NCBI GenBank assembly: GCA_963576785.1
Contig: OY756144.1
Span: 806,001 to 870,000 of the forward strand
Direction of reading: 5' to 3'
DNA length: 64,000 nt
DNA from: Chlorophyllum brunneum
Lineage: Eukaryota; Basidiomycota; Agaricomycetes; Agaricales; Agaricaceae
Part shown: one piece after another, positions 12,061-23,758 of the stretch
Layout: every line of letters begins with the position of its first letter
Numbering within the stretch: position 1 is the stretch's first letter
The notes under the pieces: generated by a model
Seen by the model: the letters and a program-made list of their open reading frames with translations, nothing else
What the model was told of the DNA's origin: nothing
The model's database searches: none
Position numbers and translations under genes: made by a program

Positions 12061-12171
12061 TGTGTGGGCCCAACGGCGTTAAGGTATGTCTTGAGGGTAG
12101 AGGGAGTGGTGGAGGGGACTAGTAGCATTCTTATTAAGTACCCTGCTTATACACAACAGCATATAAAGCAA

Positions 12172-13059
12172 TTACGTTTGATGACTAGCATCCCATGTTT
12201 CTGGGTGTAACACAAGGAAGCAGGCTTCCGAAAGCAGCGACTCCAAATTCATAACCATCGTCTCCGAGTGTCTCTCGGCGAATTTGTCATGTAAAGACGA
12301 CGCTGTTGGAGCCAATCCAGGAGCTGTGACAGACTTTTTACCTGGAGGAGTGATGACAAAAATGGTCGGTATTGCGGGCAAGGACACTAAACCCTACTAC
12401 AACGTAATAATTTGACGGACATGCAGTATTCAGAGGGCCAATGAACTCGTCATCGTCATACTATTTGGGGATTTGTGGACCGATGGCTTTTGTTGCTGAT
12501 TGCATCGCGTCGAACACTGTCCCATGGGAGGTGCCGTTATGCGCCGGGCCGGCGGCGTTTCGACTGCCAAAACAAGCTAAAGGGTCTTGCAGCACATGAA
12601 CAATACCTTCCCACGCCCACCACCACTGTGAGGTTGTGGTTCTGTAATCAGGTTCCATTGTTTGCGACCATAATGGGCGCCATGATCGGAGTTCGATGGA
12701 GGGCCCATGCTGTTCTTTCTTCCTCGCAAAGATAACGGCAGAGTCTGATAGACCATCTCGTGCTACGATAACAACCGCCATGACGATTCCTGCAAGCGTC
12801 GCTTCGGAATCGACCAGTTTCAGAAGAATCGCACGAGGCTTGGCGGCCGGGCTGTTCACTTGGATATCTTTATCGCGGGATAAGTGTCCAGTACCAAGTG
12901 GATCAACCCCACGGGTCTAGTGGAAAGATCAATAAGGACTCTAAATTTACGGACATCCAAACTGATGCAAAGATAAGTGCCAAGTCCGGGGCGACTGTGC
13001 TTGAGACCGACTGACCATGGGAAGACTGGTACCTGGGCCCGGAGACTAGAAAGTCTCAA
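12172..13059 (-). CDS. Unresolved hypothetical gene
   Basis: Two minus-strand blocks look protein-like. The main one (about 12920-12461) has a helical hydrophobic stretch (LAGIVMAVVIVARDGLSD) followed by a tryptophan-rich region (SQWWWAWEGIVHVL). A second block (12387-12172) reads through FAERHSETMVMNLESLLSEA. Between them a short DDDEFIGPLNTAC segment could be another exon, because a GTGTTC donor and an AATAG acceptor would bracket it. I could not assemble one frame with good splice sites throughout, and I do not recognise the family. It would be transcribed divergently from the adenylate-forming enzyme at 13369. The gene may be broken or its limits wrong. Confidence 0.3.
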
Positions 13060-13368
13060 GGTTAACAGTTAGTATCTCAATCCTCGACTGTAGTGTGCTC
13101 GACCAGGACCTTCCGCCGTGCGACCCCATGATAGACGTTGGAAGCAGGTAAATTTGTTCCGTTCCCAGTCTCTAACAGCTGAGCCCCTACTACCCTGAAC
13201 AGTGCTAAAAATAGACTCGCCTTCTCTGAACATCACCTGTTGGCAGATGCGTCGACTAGCTGATGACGACTCTCTTCTAGAGCTGCACTAGTCTGTTTAC
13301 TCTGAAATCCCCACTCAACTAGGACGATTCTTGGAGGCGCGCCCTTCATTCACACAGCCTAACACCAC

Positions 13369-15518
13369 ATGCCTTACCTAAAGTCTCCGTGGCCAGATGT
13401 CTTCTCCACCCCCGATAACCTAAATGCTTATGACACGATAATTGGACAGCCACACCACGACAAATGGCCCGATTATACTGCACACATAGAGGAAGAAACG
13501 GGAAAGGTCCGTACTTTTAGGGAGTTGAGGGGGAGAATCGCTGTTTTGGCTGCAGCATTGGCCGGATCTACTTCCCAGGGAGGCGCTGGGTTGGGTCCAG
13601 GAGACCGAGAGATCATCGGAATTATGAGCGACAATTCCTCAGTACGTGTTTTATTGGGTGGTTACTTATTGAAAGGACGACTGAAGCCGCATTCCAGGAC
13701 TACATTGTACTCGTATTGGCGCTGTTAAGGGTCGCAGCTCCCTTTGTATCGATCCCGCCATCTTCGACGCCGTTCGAATTGAGGCATGCTTTCAAGGTCT
13801 CCAAAATAACGAGACTCTTCATCTCACACCAGTGCCTTGCGTCTACACTCCCTATCGCACAGGAGCATGGTATAGCGGCGGACGCGATGTGTATCATGGA
13901 TTCGCAACTCAAAGGCTATACCTCGCTGGACAACCTTATAGAGAATGCAACTATTAGGAAATTCCCGCATAGTAAGGCCCGCGTCGTCCCAAAAAGTACC
14001 CCTGCATTTTTGCTGTTTTCGAGCGGGACTTCTGGCTTGCCCAAAGGTACGCTTTTCCCTAAACAATCTAATCCCAGTTCCATTTATTTTGAATGGTGAA
14101 GCGGTGATAATTACGCACGGCAACCTCTACTTTGCATTCAGACAAGGACTCTCAGTGCACCTGCATAGATTGGCTGTCCAGAAGGTATGATTTATCCTCC
14201 CTTCCAAGATTGAATACTGACTACGAGTAGCCTTCACCTCCCCCGACACCGGATGGTCTCCCAGTCACCTTGGCGTCCTTGCCGATGTACCACACGTTTG
14301 GGCTCCATATTAGCTGTCTCCGCGCATTCATAGCGCCAATGCGGGTCGTGATTCTCCCTAAATGGAACACAGAAAAAGTATTAAAAGCCGTGCCAAAGTA
14401 AGCTTCCCGGATTCCATTTGTTTCGCAGTGGGCTGATGGAGAGATAGACATAAGGTTACCATCTTATGTATGGTACCGTCAATGTATCATCACCTTGTAA
14501 ATCATCCAGACTTTCCCAAGACGGATTTTAGTTCTGTCGCATCAGCTCAAAACGGTGCTGCGCACGTACCAGGAGGACTTTTGGAGAAATTCTTGGAGCG
14601 CACTGCGAAGAACACGTTCTTCAGTGATGGGTATGGGATGTCTGAAGCGGTAAGAAATCGGACGTTGCCACCGAATCGCAAATATCACTCACATCATTGC
14701 AGACCGCTTTGGCAATCGCTAAACCATTTCCAGGATGCCTTGATGGTCGCCTGAAGGTAGTCCCAGGAGCTTTGGGAGTGTTACTCCCAGGTATGGAAGC
14801 GCGTATCGTTCGTGAAGACGGAAGTGAAGGAGATTTCAATGAGGTCGGCGAACTCTGGTTGAAAGGCGGAAATATGGTATCTGGATACCTTGACAATCCG
14901 CAAGAAACTCGAGAAACCTTTGTTGATGGATGGATGCGCACAGGAGACTATTTCAAGGTTGATAAGGATCAAAACTTTTAGTACGTTTTCATTCTGAGCT
15001 CATAGGGTATCTTCACCTCATACGACACAGCTTCGCAGATCGTGCAAAGGCTAGTTGCTCATCTTGTCATTCACCCAATTAAGCTCAACACCTAGATATA
15101 GGACACGCTCAAGGTTTCCGGGTCTCAAGTGTCGCCAATCGAGCTGGAAGGGGTTCTGCTCTCCCATCCAGATAAACTCATATCTGATGTTGCCGTCGCT
15201 GGTGTCAGTGGCGGAGGACGTAGAGCCGGCGAAAAAGTACCCCGAGCATGGATTGTGTTGACTGAGAGGGGAAAAGAAATAGGTGAAACTGCAGTTGTTA
15301 AGGAGCTGGAAAAGTGGTATCAGATGCATCTGAGCAGGTTTAAATGGCTAAGAGGAGGTATTGAGATTGTCCAGGAGGTACGGTTCATACCCTTTCATTC
15401 ATGGACTAGATCAGCTAACTCGGCGCGAAAGATCCCGAAATCACCCACTGGAAAGACTCTTCGCCGGGTGCTGCAGAACCGGCACGAAGAAATCGTGAAG
15501 ATAAAGGCAGGTTTATAA
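13369..15518 (+). CDS. Adenylate-forming enzyme (acyl-CoA synthetase / 4-coumarate-CoA ligase-like)
   Basis: Nine exons (13369-13641, 13698-14046, 14102-14184, 14231-14397, 14448-14649, 14703-14980, 15031-15049, 15102-15377, 15432-15518) join in frame to 577 residues, a normal size for the ANL superfamily. Visible motifs are the P-loop LLFSSGTSGLPKG, the HGN that follows it, LPMYHTFGL, the A5-type YGMSEA, GELWLKG, the hinge region GWMRTGDYF and DTLKVSG, and the catalytic-lysine motif KSPTGKTLRRVL. Such enzymes activate a carboxylic acid with ATP and usually transfer it to CoA; the acid cannot be told from sequence. The C-terminus KAGL is not a canonical peroxisomal signal. The intron at 15050-15101 has a GC rather than GT donor, and the exon before it is only 19 bases. 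The gene sits alone between kinase-like genes. Confidence 0.92.
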
Positions 15519-16444
15519 AATGATGATTGTAGATGTACGAAATAGGACAGGACACCGACAGTGTTATGCCGTGTCTTGTTTGTTGTGAGGTGTCGTGTAC
15601 AGGTTACCGAAATACTTTACTTCGTACTATTATATACTTACAGAGACGTTACACATCGCCTTCCCTACCTCTCTGGATCAGGGCGTTCGATGGCATGGAA
15701 CGGTAAATTCTCCGGATTAGCCGTGGGTCTTCTAATGGAAATTCGAAACCCCTAGCGTGCTCATTCCTGTGGCACTCTGAAACTGGTAAAAGTGAACTAT
15801 TTCGGGGTTGACGGATATTCTCTTATCATCTTGCACTATGAACGAGACGAGAGATTGGTTTCGCGGGCATCTTACTACTGAGACTGCCTATCTAGGGATG
15901 CACAAGACAGACCGACGCACCCTGTCGAGGGAAAAGATTTCATAGGGGAATATAGTGTAGATAGTAAACGGGAAAGGTGGGTCCACTTATAACGCTGACC
16001 CTAAATGCTGACTTGTTGATGCTTAATTTTGTTAAAAACAGGATTGGCATTGGCGTTGGTTTTGGGTTGCTGGGGAGTTATCAGTGGGTTTGGTGAAGGG
16101 GAAGTTTAGGTAGCGAACCCGCTACCGCAAATGCTGAAGCAGTGGGACCTGTAAGATGTGGTAGATTCTAGAAGGGAGGAGGAATGTTTGTCAGAGCCTA
16201 CTAAGATACATCGCTGACCTCGTCCTTGAAAACGAGTAGAACGTTTTTCCGGAGTAATTTTGCAGCCGGTTCTGCATCTAGTTAATATCCAGCGTTCAGA
16301 GAAAATCTGCCGTCTTCCTGCATCTCGCTGATAAGTGGTCATATTTCTCATGCGGCCACTTTTAGAATGACTACTGGACAAGTTTATTTACTTCATACAT
16401 CTTCTTCGACCTACTCAAGAGTGCCGCTCGCCTGGAAACATGGA
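15519..16444. other. Intergenic, no gene seen
   Basis: It lies between the 3' ends of two convergent genes. A minus-strand open frame at 16106-16381 has no recognisable features and is treated as chance. Confidence 0.4.
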
Positions 16445-19400
16445 TCAGGTCGCGTCACGGGTACAACCAATGGAAGAATGACTGCTAACCTCGTGCAAGA
16501 TTTCAAGAACACGTTCATAATTGACTGACCCTGGGTTTTCTCCTCCAGGGGCACCAATTTCCTTGACCACCTGTGGGTCCAGTCCAATTTTGGGCTCCCT
16601 TGCCTCTGAGTCGGTGGATCCCAATGCAATGGACTCGATATATTTGGATCTAATTTCTGACGATCGTGGCCGGGCAGCTGGATTATAATCCCAGCATGCT
16701 TTCATCATGTCTTGCATTGGTTTGGGAATGTTGTACTGTTGCGCCTTAGTGTCCTCTTGTCGCCATGGCATCTGTCCCTTCAATATAGCACTGATGACGG
16801 TGTGGTCCTGCCGGTAGTTGTTGAAAGGAATTTGCCCTGTTAATACCTAGAGTGTGGGGAACAGTCAGAATGCAGCTGCAACATAAAGATAACACATCCC
16901 TACCTCGCCGCATACACAACCAAATGACCAGATGTCACTCTCTAGAGTTGGCCACATCCCTTCACTGGCACCAACAAGCTCCGGCGCCGCCCAGCGGACG
17001 GCACCACTAGAGGGATCTATACCTGAAGTCAACCTCCCTGTGTTCACAACATGGCTTACTGAAAAGCCCGCAATCAGTGCACGGCCACCGTCCGATACAA
17101 GAATGTTCTCCTACATGAACCAATGAATCAGCTATTTGCCGAACACATTATCCAATGACCTACTGCTCTGATGTCACCGTGGGCAACATTCCGTCCATGT
17201 AAGTATTGCAACCCGTCTAGGATGTCGGATATCTAAGGCAGGGTTAGGGCTTCTATTGTCGTAAAGAAGGGACCATTGCGCCTCACTAGGTGGGTGCGAT
17301 CGCTAGTGTCCTGTGAATCCTCTATGAGGGCGCGAAGGCTTCCGCGTTCCATCCAAGGAAAAACAAGGCCAATCCGATCCCCGGTGTTGAATGCACCATA
17401 AAGCGGCAGGATATTATGATGAGACAGGTGGACCTGCGTTGTGAGTTCAACTATGGCACCCTGGGTGTCTTGGTGAACTATCTGCCGTTCCACTACACAA
17501 AACATTACTCACCCGCATAACCTGGGCACTGTCTTCTTGAAACGAACGGAACAGCTTGACACCTAACCGTTTGCCCTGGAATTGTGCCCGGTAAATGTCA
17601 AAGTATGCTGTACCGGTAAAGGGAATTTCTTCAGTAATCTCGATGGTGTGTAGTTTGTGGTACCATGGAATGATAATCGCCTTCGAAGTGAGATCAACGA
17701 GGAAAGATAGAATAAATTCCTTGTCGGCGGCCCACCCCGCGTCATGTAACATCTGTGGTGATTCGGTGGATAATGTATCAACAATACGAGAGGCTGTACC
17801 CTGCAATAGTACTCACATCCTCCAAGAAGTCAGCCATCACCTCCACGTCCTCATACTGCAGCCCAGTGATTAAGGATTCTCGAGTCTTGTGTCCTTTGAT
17901 GCCAAAAAACAGCCTACGGCATTCACTCGCCCGGCTATCGGGGAGGGCGGATGTACCAGATCCCACTGGTCCAGACCGTGTCTTTGGCATCTGGTCCTGT
18001 GGATGCCTGATCAAAGGCAATGGCTAGTTGAAAGACCGAGTTTACCTCAAACCTCTGTGGTAATTACAATGTGTCAGGTTACTGGATCCCGCAGAGTACT
18101 TAATTTGGGCCGTACCTTACGCAGAATTGGAAGGATACGTTGAAATTTGGCTTGAAAGTCCATTTTTTGAGACATCCTGATGGCATCCCAAAATGCAGCC
18201 ACCGATGGTTGCGACCCTGCTCTATCGTCTTTGAGTGTAGGATATTCGCTCCGAAGGGCTTCACACTGCGGTCGAGCGGAAGGGTCGCGGTTCCAGCAGG
18301 CCTTCATTATCTTCCATATTTCATCATCGATTTCGTCAACCCCGTCTCCAAGATCTGGTCCAAGTGGAATTTCTTCTGTAGCCGTAAGGACAGATAAGAC
18401 CTTGGATTCCTGCTTATACTGGTAAAACGGAACTTGACGTGTGAATACCTAAAGAATGGTGAAAGGTCAAGTAAGAATTAGTCTTGGGAGGGAAACCCCT
18501 TACCTCGTAGCACAAGCAACCAAACGACCAAATATCACTTTCCCTTGTCCCTACCGCCTGTTCATCGGTCTGAAGAAGTTCTGGTGCCATCCAACGATAT
18601 GTAGTGCGACCTGTTCCCATCCCAAGGAGCGCATGTCCTGCATCCGACACAAGGACATTGGTCTACAAGAGCCAGTACGTCAATGTGCATTGGGGTATGA
18701 ACTATGGACGAAGTATTCGTACCGTCGTGAGGTTGTTATGAACAATCCCTAGTCCATGCAAATGCTGTAATCCAGCTAGAATGTCGGAGACCTAAAGGGA
18801 TCAGTATTTACTCACCAGATGATCAGCATGAGCGACCTACCAGATGTAATCGAGAGGCATCAGGAGACCTTTGGAGGTAGTCGCGAAGATTCCCATCGGT
18901 TATCCAGGGAAAGACGAGAAATGTCCCTGAGTCAACACCACTATGAGAGTACAGGCCATAGAACGGAAGGATATTCGGGTGTGAAAGATGGGCCCATGTC
19001 AGCAGTTTTTTCATCTCTGCCTGTGTTTTACGTGATTCATCTATCAGAGTATCTCTGGCAGTCGAACCTACCTTCAGCCATGCCCTTTGGTCGTTAGTAT
19101 GATTGAAGTCTTGGACCGGCCTTACACGTAACTTGTGGCCTAGATAGTCGCCTCGGTCCATGTGGGGGTTATTGTCCCCGAATGCGATCTTGAGTCCCTG
19201 TAGCTTGTGCGATGTTGGAAAAACTTGGGCCTTCTCGGCGAGAATGAGAAGGCGTAACAGAGCAGGTTCTCGATATGTTTTTTTATCATGAACCATCTGC
19301 TAATGATTAGTATCTGGAGGATATGATGATGGGAAACCGCTTACAAAATCAAGGCAATCTGCCAGGTTCTCAGCATCACCGTCACCGATGAGCCCTGCTA

Positions 19401-21110
19401 CGAATTCACCCCAGCCTGAATCGCTGATTCCGGATACCCGATTATAGCACTCATCTACATCGGGGCGAAAGTTCATGGCAGATTTCACTGGGGAACGCAC
19501 CACATTGCCCGCACTATTGAATGCTCGGCATATTATACTCCAAACGTGTATGTAATCAACAGGAGAATCCTGCTCCTTTGCTCTCTTCGATTCGGTGTTG
19601 CCACCGTGATTGAGTACTTTATCCCGATGGCAATCGGGTGGGAAGAAACTGAAACCAATATTGTCGCACTTGGGCCGGGAAATAGGCTTGCGATCCCAAC
19701 ACTTGTTCAGCATCGTCCACACCCAATTGTCGAGCTCCGTATCACTTTTGGTCGACCGACCTGGGTTCTCCCTGTTGACAACGAGAGCCCACACCACGTC
19801 GAAGTCTTCTTCGTAGGCTTCAAAAGGCAATCGGCCCGTGAATACCTGGGGCTAGGTAAATGCCAGATCCTGGGTAGCACGGGCCGGAAGCGTACCTACC
19901 TTGTAGCACACACAGCCGAATGACCATATATCACTCTTCCGTGTTGGCGGCACCTTGTTTCCTTTGATATCACTGTCAATGAGCTCGGGAGCGTTCCAGC
20001 GAGCCGAGCCATGATCTAGGTCCGTTATCTTCACCCCGCTAGCTCTTTCAACAGAAACCACTCCAAAGTCTCCTAGTAGCGCAGATCCATTCCCGGATAC
20101 AAAAATAGTTTCCTGAGATGACCGCGAAGTTAGCTAACTGTGGGTCAAGAATGGCGTGTGAGAGATACCATTCTGAGGTTACCGTGAATGATATCCTGTT
20201 CATGTAAGTACTGCAGGCCACGCAGGACATCAGATGCCTGATACATGATTAGTCCGCACCAAATAAACCCAACAAACTCTTCTGTGCTCACCAAGAATGT
20301 TCGCTCGCGAAGATCTAGTGACCCCGCCGAATGCCCGCGAGACCCTTCCAAATATTCATGCAATTTTACCTCCTGAGCGACAGGAGATACAAGGTACAAC
20401 TGGGGCCCATTTTCAAATACTCCATGGAATGGTATAATATTTTCGTGAGACAGATGCGCCCATTTGATAAACTCCCTTGCGTGTGACTGTAGTTCGGTCA
20501 TCGTGTGGAACTTGGGTCGGGAAAACCAGAGCCTACCTTCAGTACGGCTACGATCTCCTGAGTAGGTGTGTGGATCCTCCGGGTTCGAAAACTCTTGGCT
20601 TCGTTGCGCAGGGATATCTGTCCTGAATTCTTGAGATCGCCGTGGCGGGCACGGAGTGCTGTCGGGTTATAAAAGCAGGGCAAGACATGGGCTTCCGTAA
20701 CGAGGCGATAGATGAGATCGAACACGAAGTGGTAGTCGGGATCATATGGTTCGTAGTCGTGGAGCATCTATGAACACTACTGAGCATGACGTCCGGGTTG
20801 CAATTTTAGCTAAATTACGCACGAAGCTGACCATACACTGGGCATCAACACCTCTCAACGCGGCAATCGATGCTTTTAGATTCTCGTCTTGCTTAGCACG
20901 TAACAACACTTCTCGACATCGGTCCTGAAAATCTGAAGCCCGAGACGCGGTTCCGGAACTGATAGGAGCGTGGAGCCTGGTAGGATTGTCCGTGTTAACG
21001 GGAGGACTGTTAGGAACGCCAGCCTTGGAGGGGCCAGATTGGTCCTCGAGGTCTGGTGGCTTTCTTGAAACCGTCGCTCTCCATAATTTCGACCATAGTG
21101 ACTCCATCAC
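16445..21110 (-). CDS. Triple kinase-like protein, copy B (tandem pseudokinase gene)
   Basis: This multi-exon gene encodes roughly 1,300 residues with three kinase-fold domains. Each is preceded by a helical module: RGVDAQCMVSFV near 20830, GDAENLADCLDFV near 19350, and EDVEVMADFLEDV near 17830. Domain 1 (about 20767-19600) keeps the lysine of VAVLK and DFG (GDFGVVSV) but has HGN (about 20195). Domain 2 (about 19296-18074) has arginine in place of the lysine (HKLRVRPVQ), HNN (about 18735) and no DFG at all, the sequence passing straight from GHALLGMG to RTTYRWMAPELL. Domain 3 (about 17806-16445) keeps the lysine and has HGD (about 17175), but DFG is GFS. Thus no single domain has a complete catalytic set. 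APEL and SDIWSFG motifs are intact in all three. The start MMESLWSKLWR is preceded by a 173-base gap to a divergent gene. Confidence 0.78.
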
Positions 21111-21283
21111 TTGTCGCAGAGTATGGTGTATCGCAAGCGTTGGGTGTGCTCAACTGTGGTGGATGACCTCGTGCAACCCTACCCGACTGAATAGTTACGG
21201 AATCGTCTGTCACGAACTAGCAACAAAAGGCAACACAGGGACTGATACATTCCGAAAAGATATGAACTTCTTGATGTAGTTCA
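21111..21283. promoter_or_regulatory. Short shared promoter between divergent genes
   Basis: Only 173 bases separate the start of triple-kinase gene B (minus strand) from the start of the four-helix membrane protein (plus strand). Any core promoter elements must be shared or overlapping. I did not find a named motif. Confidence 0.45.
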
Positions 21284-22851
21284 ATGTCACCGACCGAGGT
21301 GACATGGAAGCGGTGGGAACGTGTCAAGACTGCTGTCAACTCCAACAAATCACCACCCCTCGACGTCCCTCCCATTAACGGACCCATGATGATAGGTGAA
21401 GGTGTCCCACCTGTTGCACCTCCTGTCCAGAATCCAGACCCTTCTACTACTGCCAGTACCGAATATCGAAGGTCATTAATCATTGCCGTGTGCTCCAACT
21501 GTATACGATTATTGATCTCTCAGCTTAGCCGCAATTGTTTTGATGACCTGGACAAAAAGGTAAATGATCCACGGCATAATCTAGGCAGTCTCCCGATGCT
21601 ACTCCTGCTCTTCAGCTCAAGAAGCTCGAGGTAACATTGAAGAAGTTTCCAACAAACACATCAGAGTTGATGGCATCGACTGAGGACCTGCGACGGCAAC
21701 TGGATAAAATTCGTGTTGTCTGTAGTGTTGGGGGTCGTGAGATGTACAAACACCTGAAGACATGCACCGAAGGTCTGGAGGCATTTCAAGGGCAGATCCA
21801 CTTCCTAGACGAGGGAATGGTGCGACGAAATCACCTCCCTTTGACGTACTTGCACCTAAGTCATAACTCCAGGATTCACCCAACACCTTGGAACTGCAGA
21901 GGAGATTACAAAGAATCATAGACAAATATCCGGTATTGTGATCCCCTGTTCGTTGCATTCGGTCACTCAGTATCTGCCTCTACTTCAGGGTCAACTCCGA
22001 CTGACCGAGAATGAGCTGGACAAGACCATCACAACATTGATCGAGGATCTGGCCACACTACATTCGGCTCTGGACGGGTTTACCGCACTACTAGGTAAGC
22101 CTGAACTAGGATTTATTTCATTCTTGCAATTGACATCACCCTTGAAAGGGACTTTGGCAAAAAATGCCCAAAAGCAAGTGTCTCAAGATTTCGCCAACCT
22201 GTCGGCAGTGTCTGCTTTGTTTGCAGGGGTCACCGCCACGACGCTACAGATGTCAGACGGGAATGATTCACCTAATTTTGCATGGCGCATTGTAGATGCT
22301 CTCTGGCACGGGTCGCTTATCTTCATTGTCGGAGCGATGGTGAATAATCTGGTATTAGTTCTATTGAAGCAATCCGATTTGTGAGTTACCAAGATCACCG
22401 ATACAAGTCTATTAACAACAGCCGACCTGGGTGGCAATACCGGCACATTAGGCGCTTTAGCACCCCAAATATGCTCATTGGGTTCATTGAGTTTTTATCC
22501 GTCGCATTACTCGTCTTTGCCATCGCCTCATTTTCGGCGGGGCTCTTATTGTTCGCTTACGCATCCGGTCAAGTTAGTCCATAGCTTTCCCATAGTTCGG
22601 AGCTGACCAAGTCGTAGGGCAAGTTTACGGGTCCCTTGGCAATTGCCGCCACTTGTATTGCTTTCGTGGGCATCGTCGCCATGATGCCCTTTGTCCTATA
22701 CCATCTATTCAAGGGCTCAGGAAACCATGATGATAACGTCAAGGTTCAGAGCCCGCAAGTGCCTGACCACCTGGTCCGCGAAAATGTTCAAACAGCGAGT
22801 GGTGTTTTGATGTTCCCAAATCAACTTCACGCACGGCTGCCCAAGCAATGA
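21284..22851 (+). CDS. Predicted four-helix membrane protein with coiled-coil N-terminal half
   Basis: The first exon (from ATG 21284) encodes a proline-rich segment and a leucine-rich helix (RLLISQLSRNCFDDLDKK). The second carries a long helical region (ELMASTEDLRRQLDKIRVV), and the next a predicted coiled coil (LTENELDKTITTLIEDLATL). The C-terminal half has four hydrophobic segments: LSAVSALFAGVTATTLQM, ALWHGSLIFIVGAMVNNLVL, IEFLSVALLVFAIASFSAGL and IAATCIAFVGIVAMMPFVLY. Splice sites join the pieces in frame; the last intron precedes KFTGPLAIAATC and the stop is at 22849-22851. The helix pairing resembles uncharacterised Agaricomycetes membrane proteins, but I cannot name a family. The gene is divergent from kinase gene B, a context that might mean co-regulation; that is inference. 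Confidence 0.65.
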
Positions 22852-23758
22852 GGCCACTCGTATCTGTGGATCGAAATAAATAGCTGCGTGGATAGTCAAT
22901 AACCTGAGTTACGTAGGGCGTACAAGAGTGTATATGACGTTTATAAGAGTTTGTGCATTGTGTGCGTGACGAACAAAGGCACCGACAGCCCGAGGAAAAT
23001 CCAAGCTCGGATTCAACTAAGCGCCTGAACCTTCTCCCACTCTCTGTTCCACTTCCCGACACCTTTACACATCTTCTCTTCCCTTTTGTCCAACAAATAC
23101 GACTTAGGCATCTCTTACCTCCACATTCAGCACTCACACGACCACTCGAGTAGAACGTATACGAAACACCACTCCATTCGTCTTCGTCTTCACGCCCTCA
23201 CGGTCTTTGCAAGTTCGTTCAAGACCGGCGCCGCTCCCGCAGCACTCATAATTCAAACAGATTTTGTGTCCCATAAAAGGGCACAATCGTCACCTCAACA
23301 TTCATGCAATCGTGGTGGCGAACCTTCCAGGATGGTCGCACACGGGAGGCAGTGTTGCTTCTGATATCTCAGATCTTTCGTAATTTCAGGCCCTCCGTGA
23401 CAGCCCCATGTTTTGTGGTGGACAGAACATGAGATAGACGACCATACAGCCCTCATACCTTGTCGATGCGTATAGACCTGAGAAAACCCATTCCACAAAC
23501 GTCGTTTAATTATTCTGAGATGGGGGTCAAGGGACTGAATATAGTTATCGCAAGTCCAGATGACCTTGACAGGTATGATCGGATAACACCAGAAGCTTAT
23601 TTATTCTATTTAAGTAGCACCAGGTAGCGCCCTCCCAGGATCTCAGCGCTTATCGTCAGAAATTGATTGGTTTGTCCCTTTAAACCCCAAAATCGATCGA
23701 TAGCATGAGGCCGGATCCGCTTTATCAAGCGAGGGTCCCTCTCCTCAAATCCAGCACA
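22852..23758. other. Intergenic, no gene seen
   Basis: Open frames here are short and have no recognisable motif. The last 100 bases or so are the probable promoter of the kinase gene starting at 23759. Confidence 0.4.

Noticed and set aside
16445..21110. Calling the tandem kinases homologues of plant tandem kinase immune receptors
   Set aside because: The resemblance is in architecture only; no sequence link can be shown from this window.
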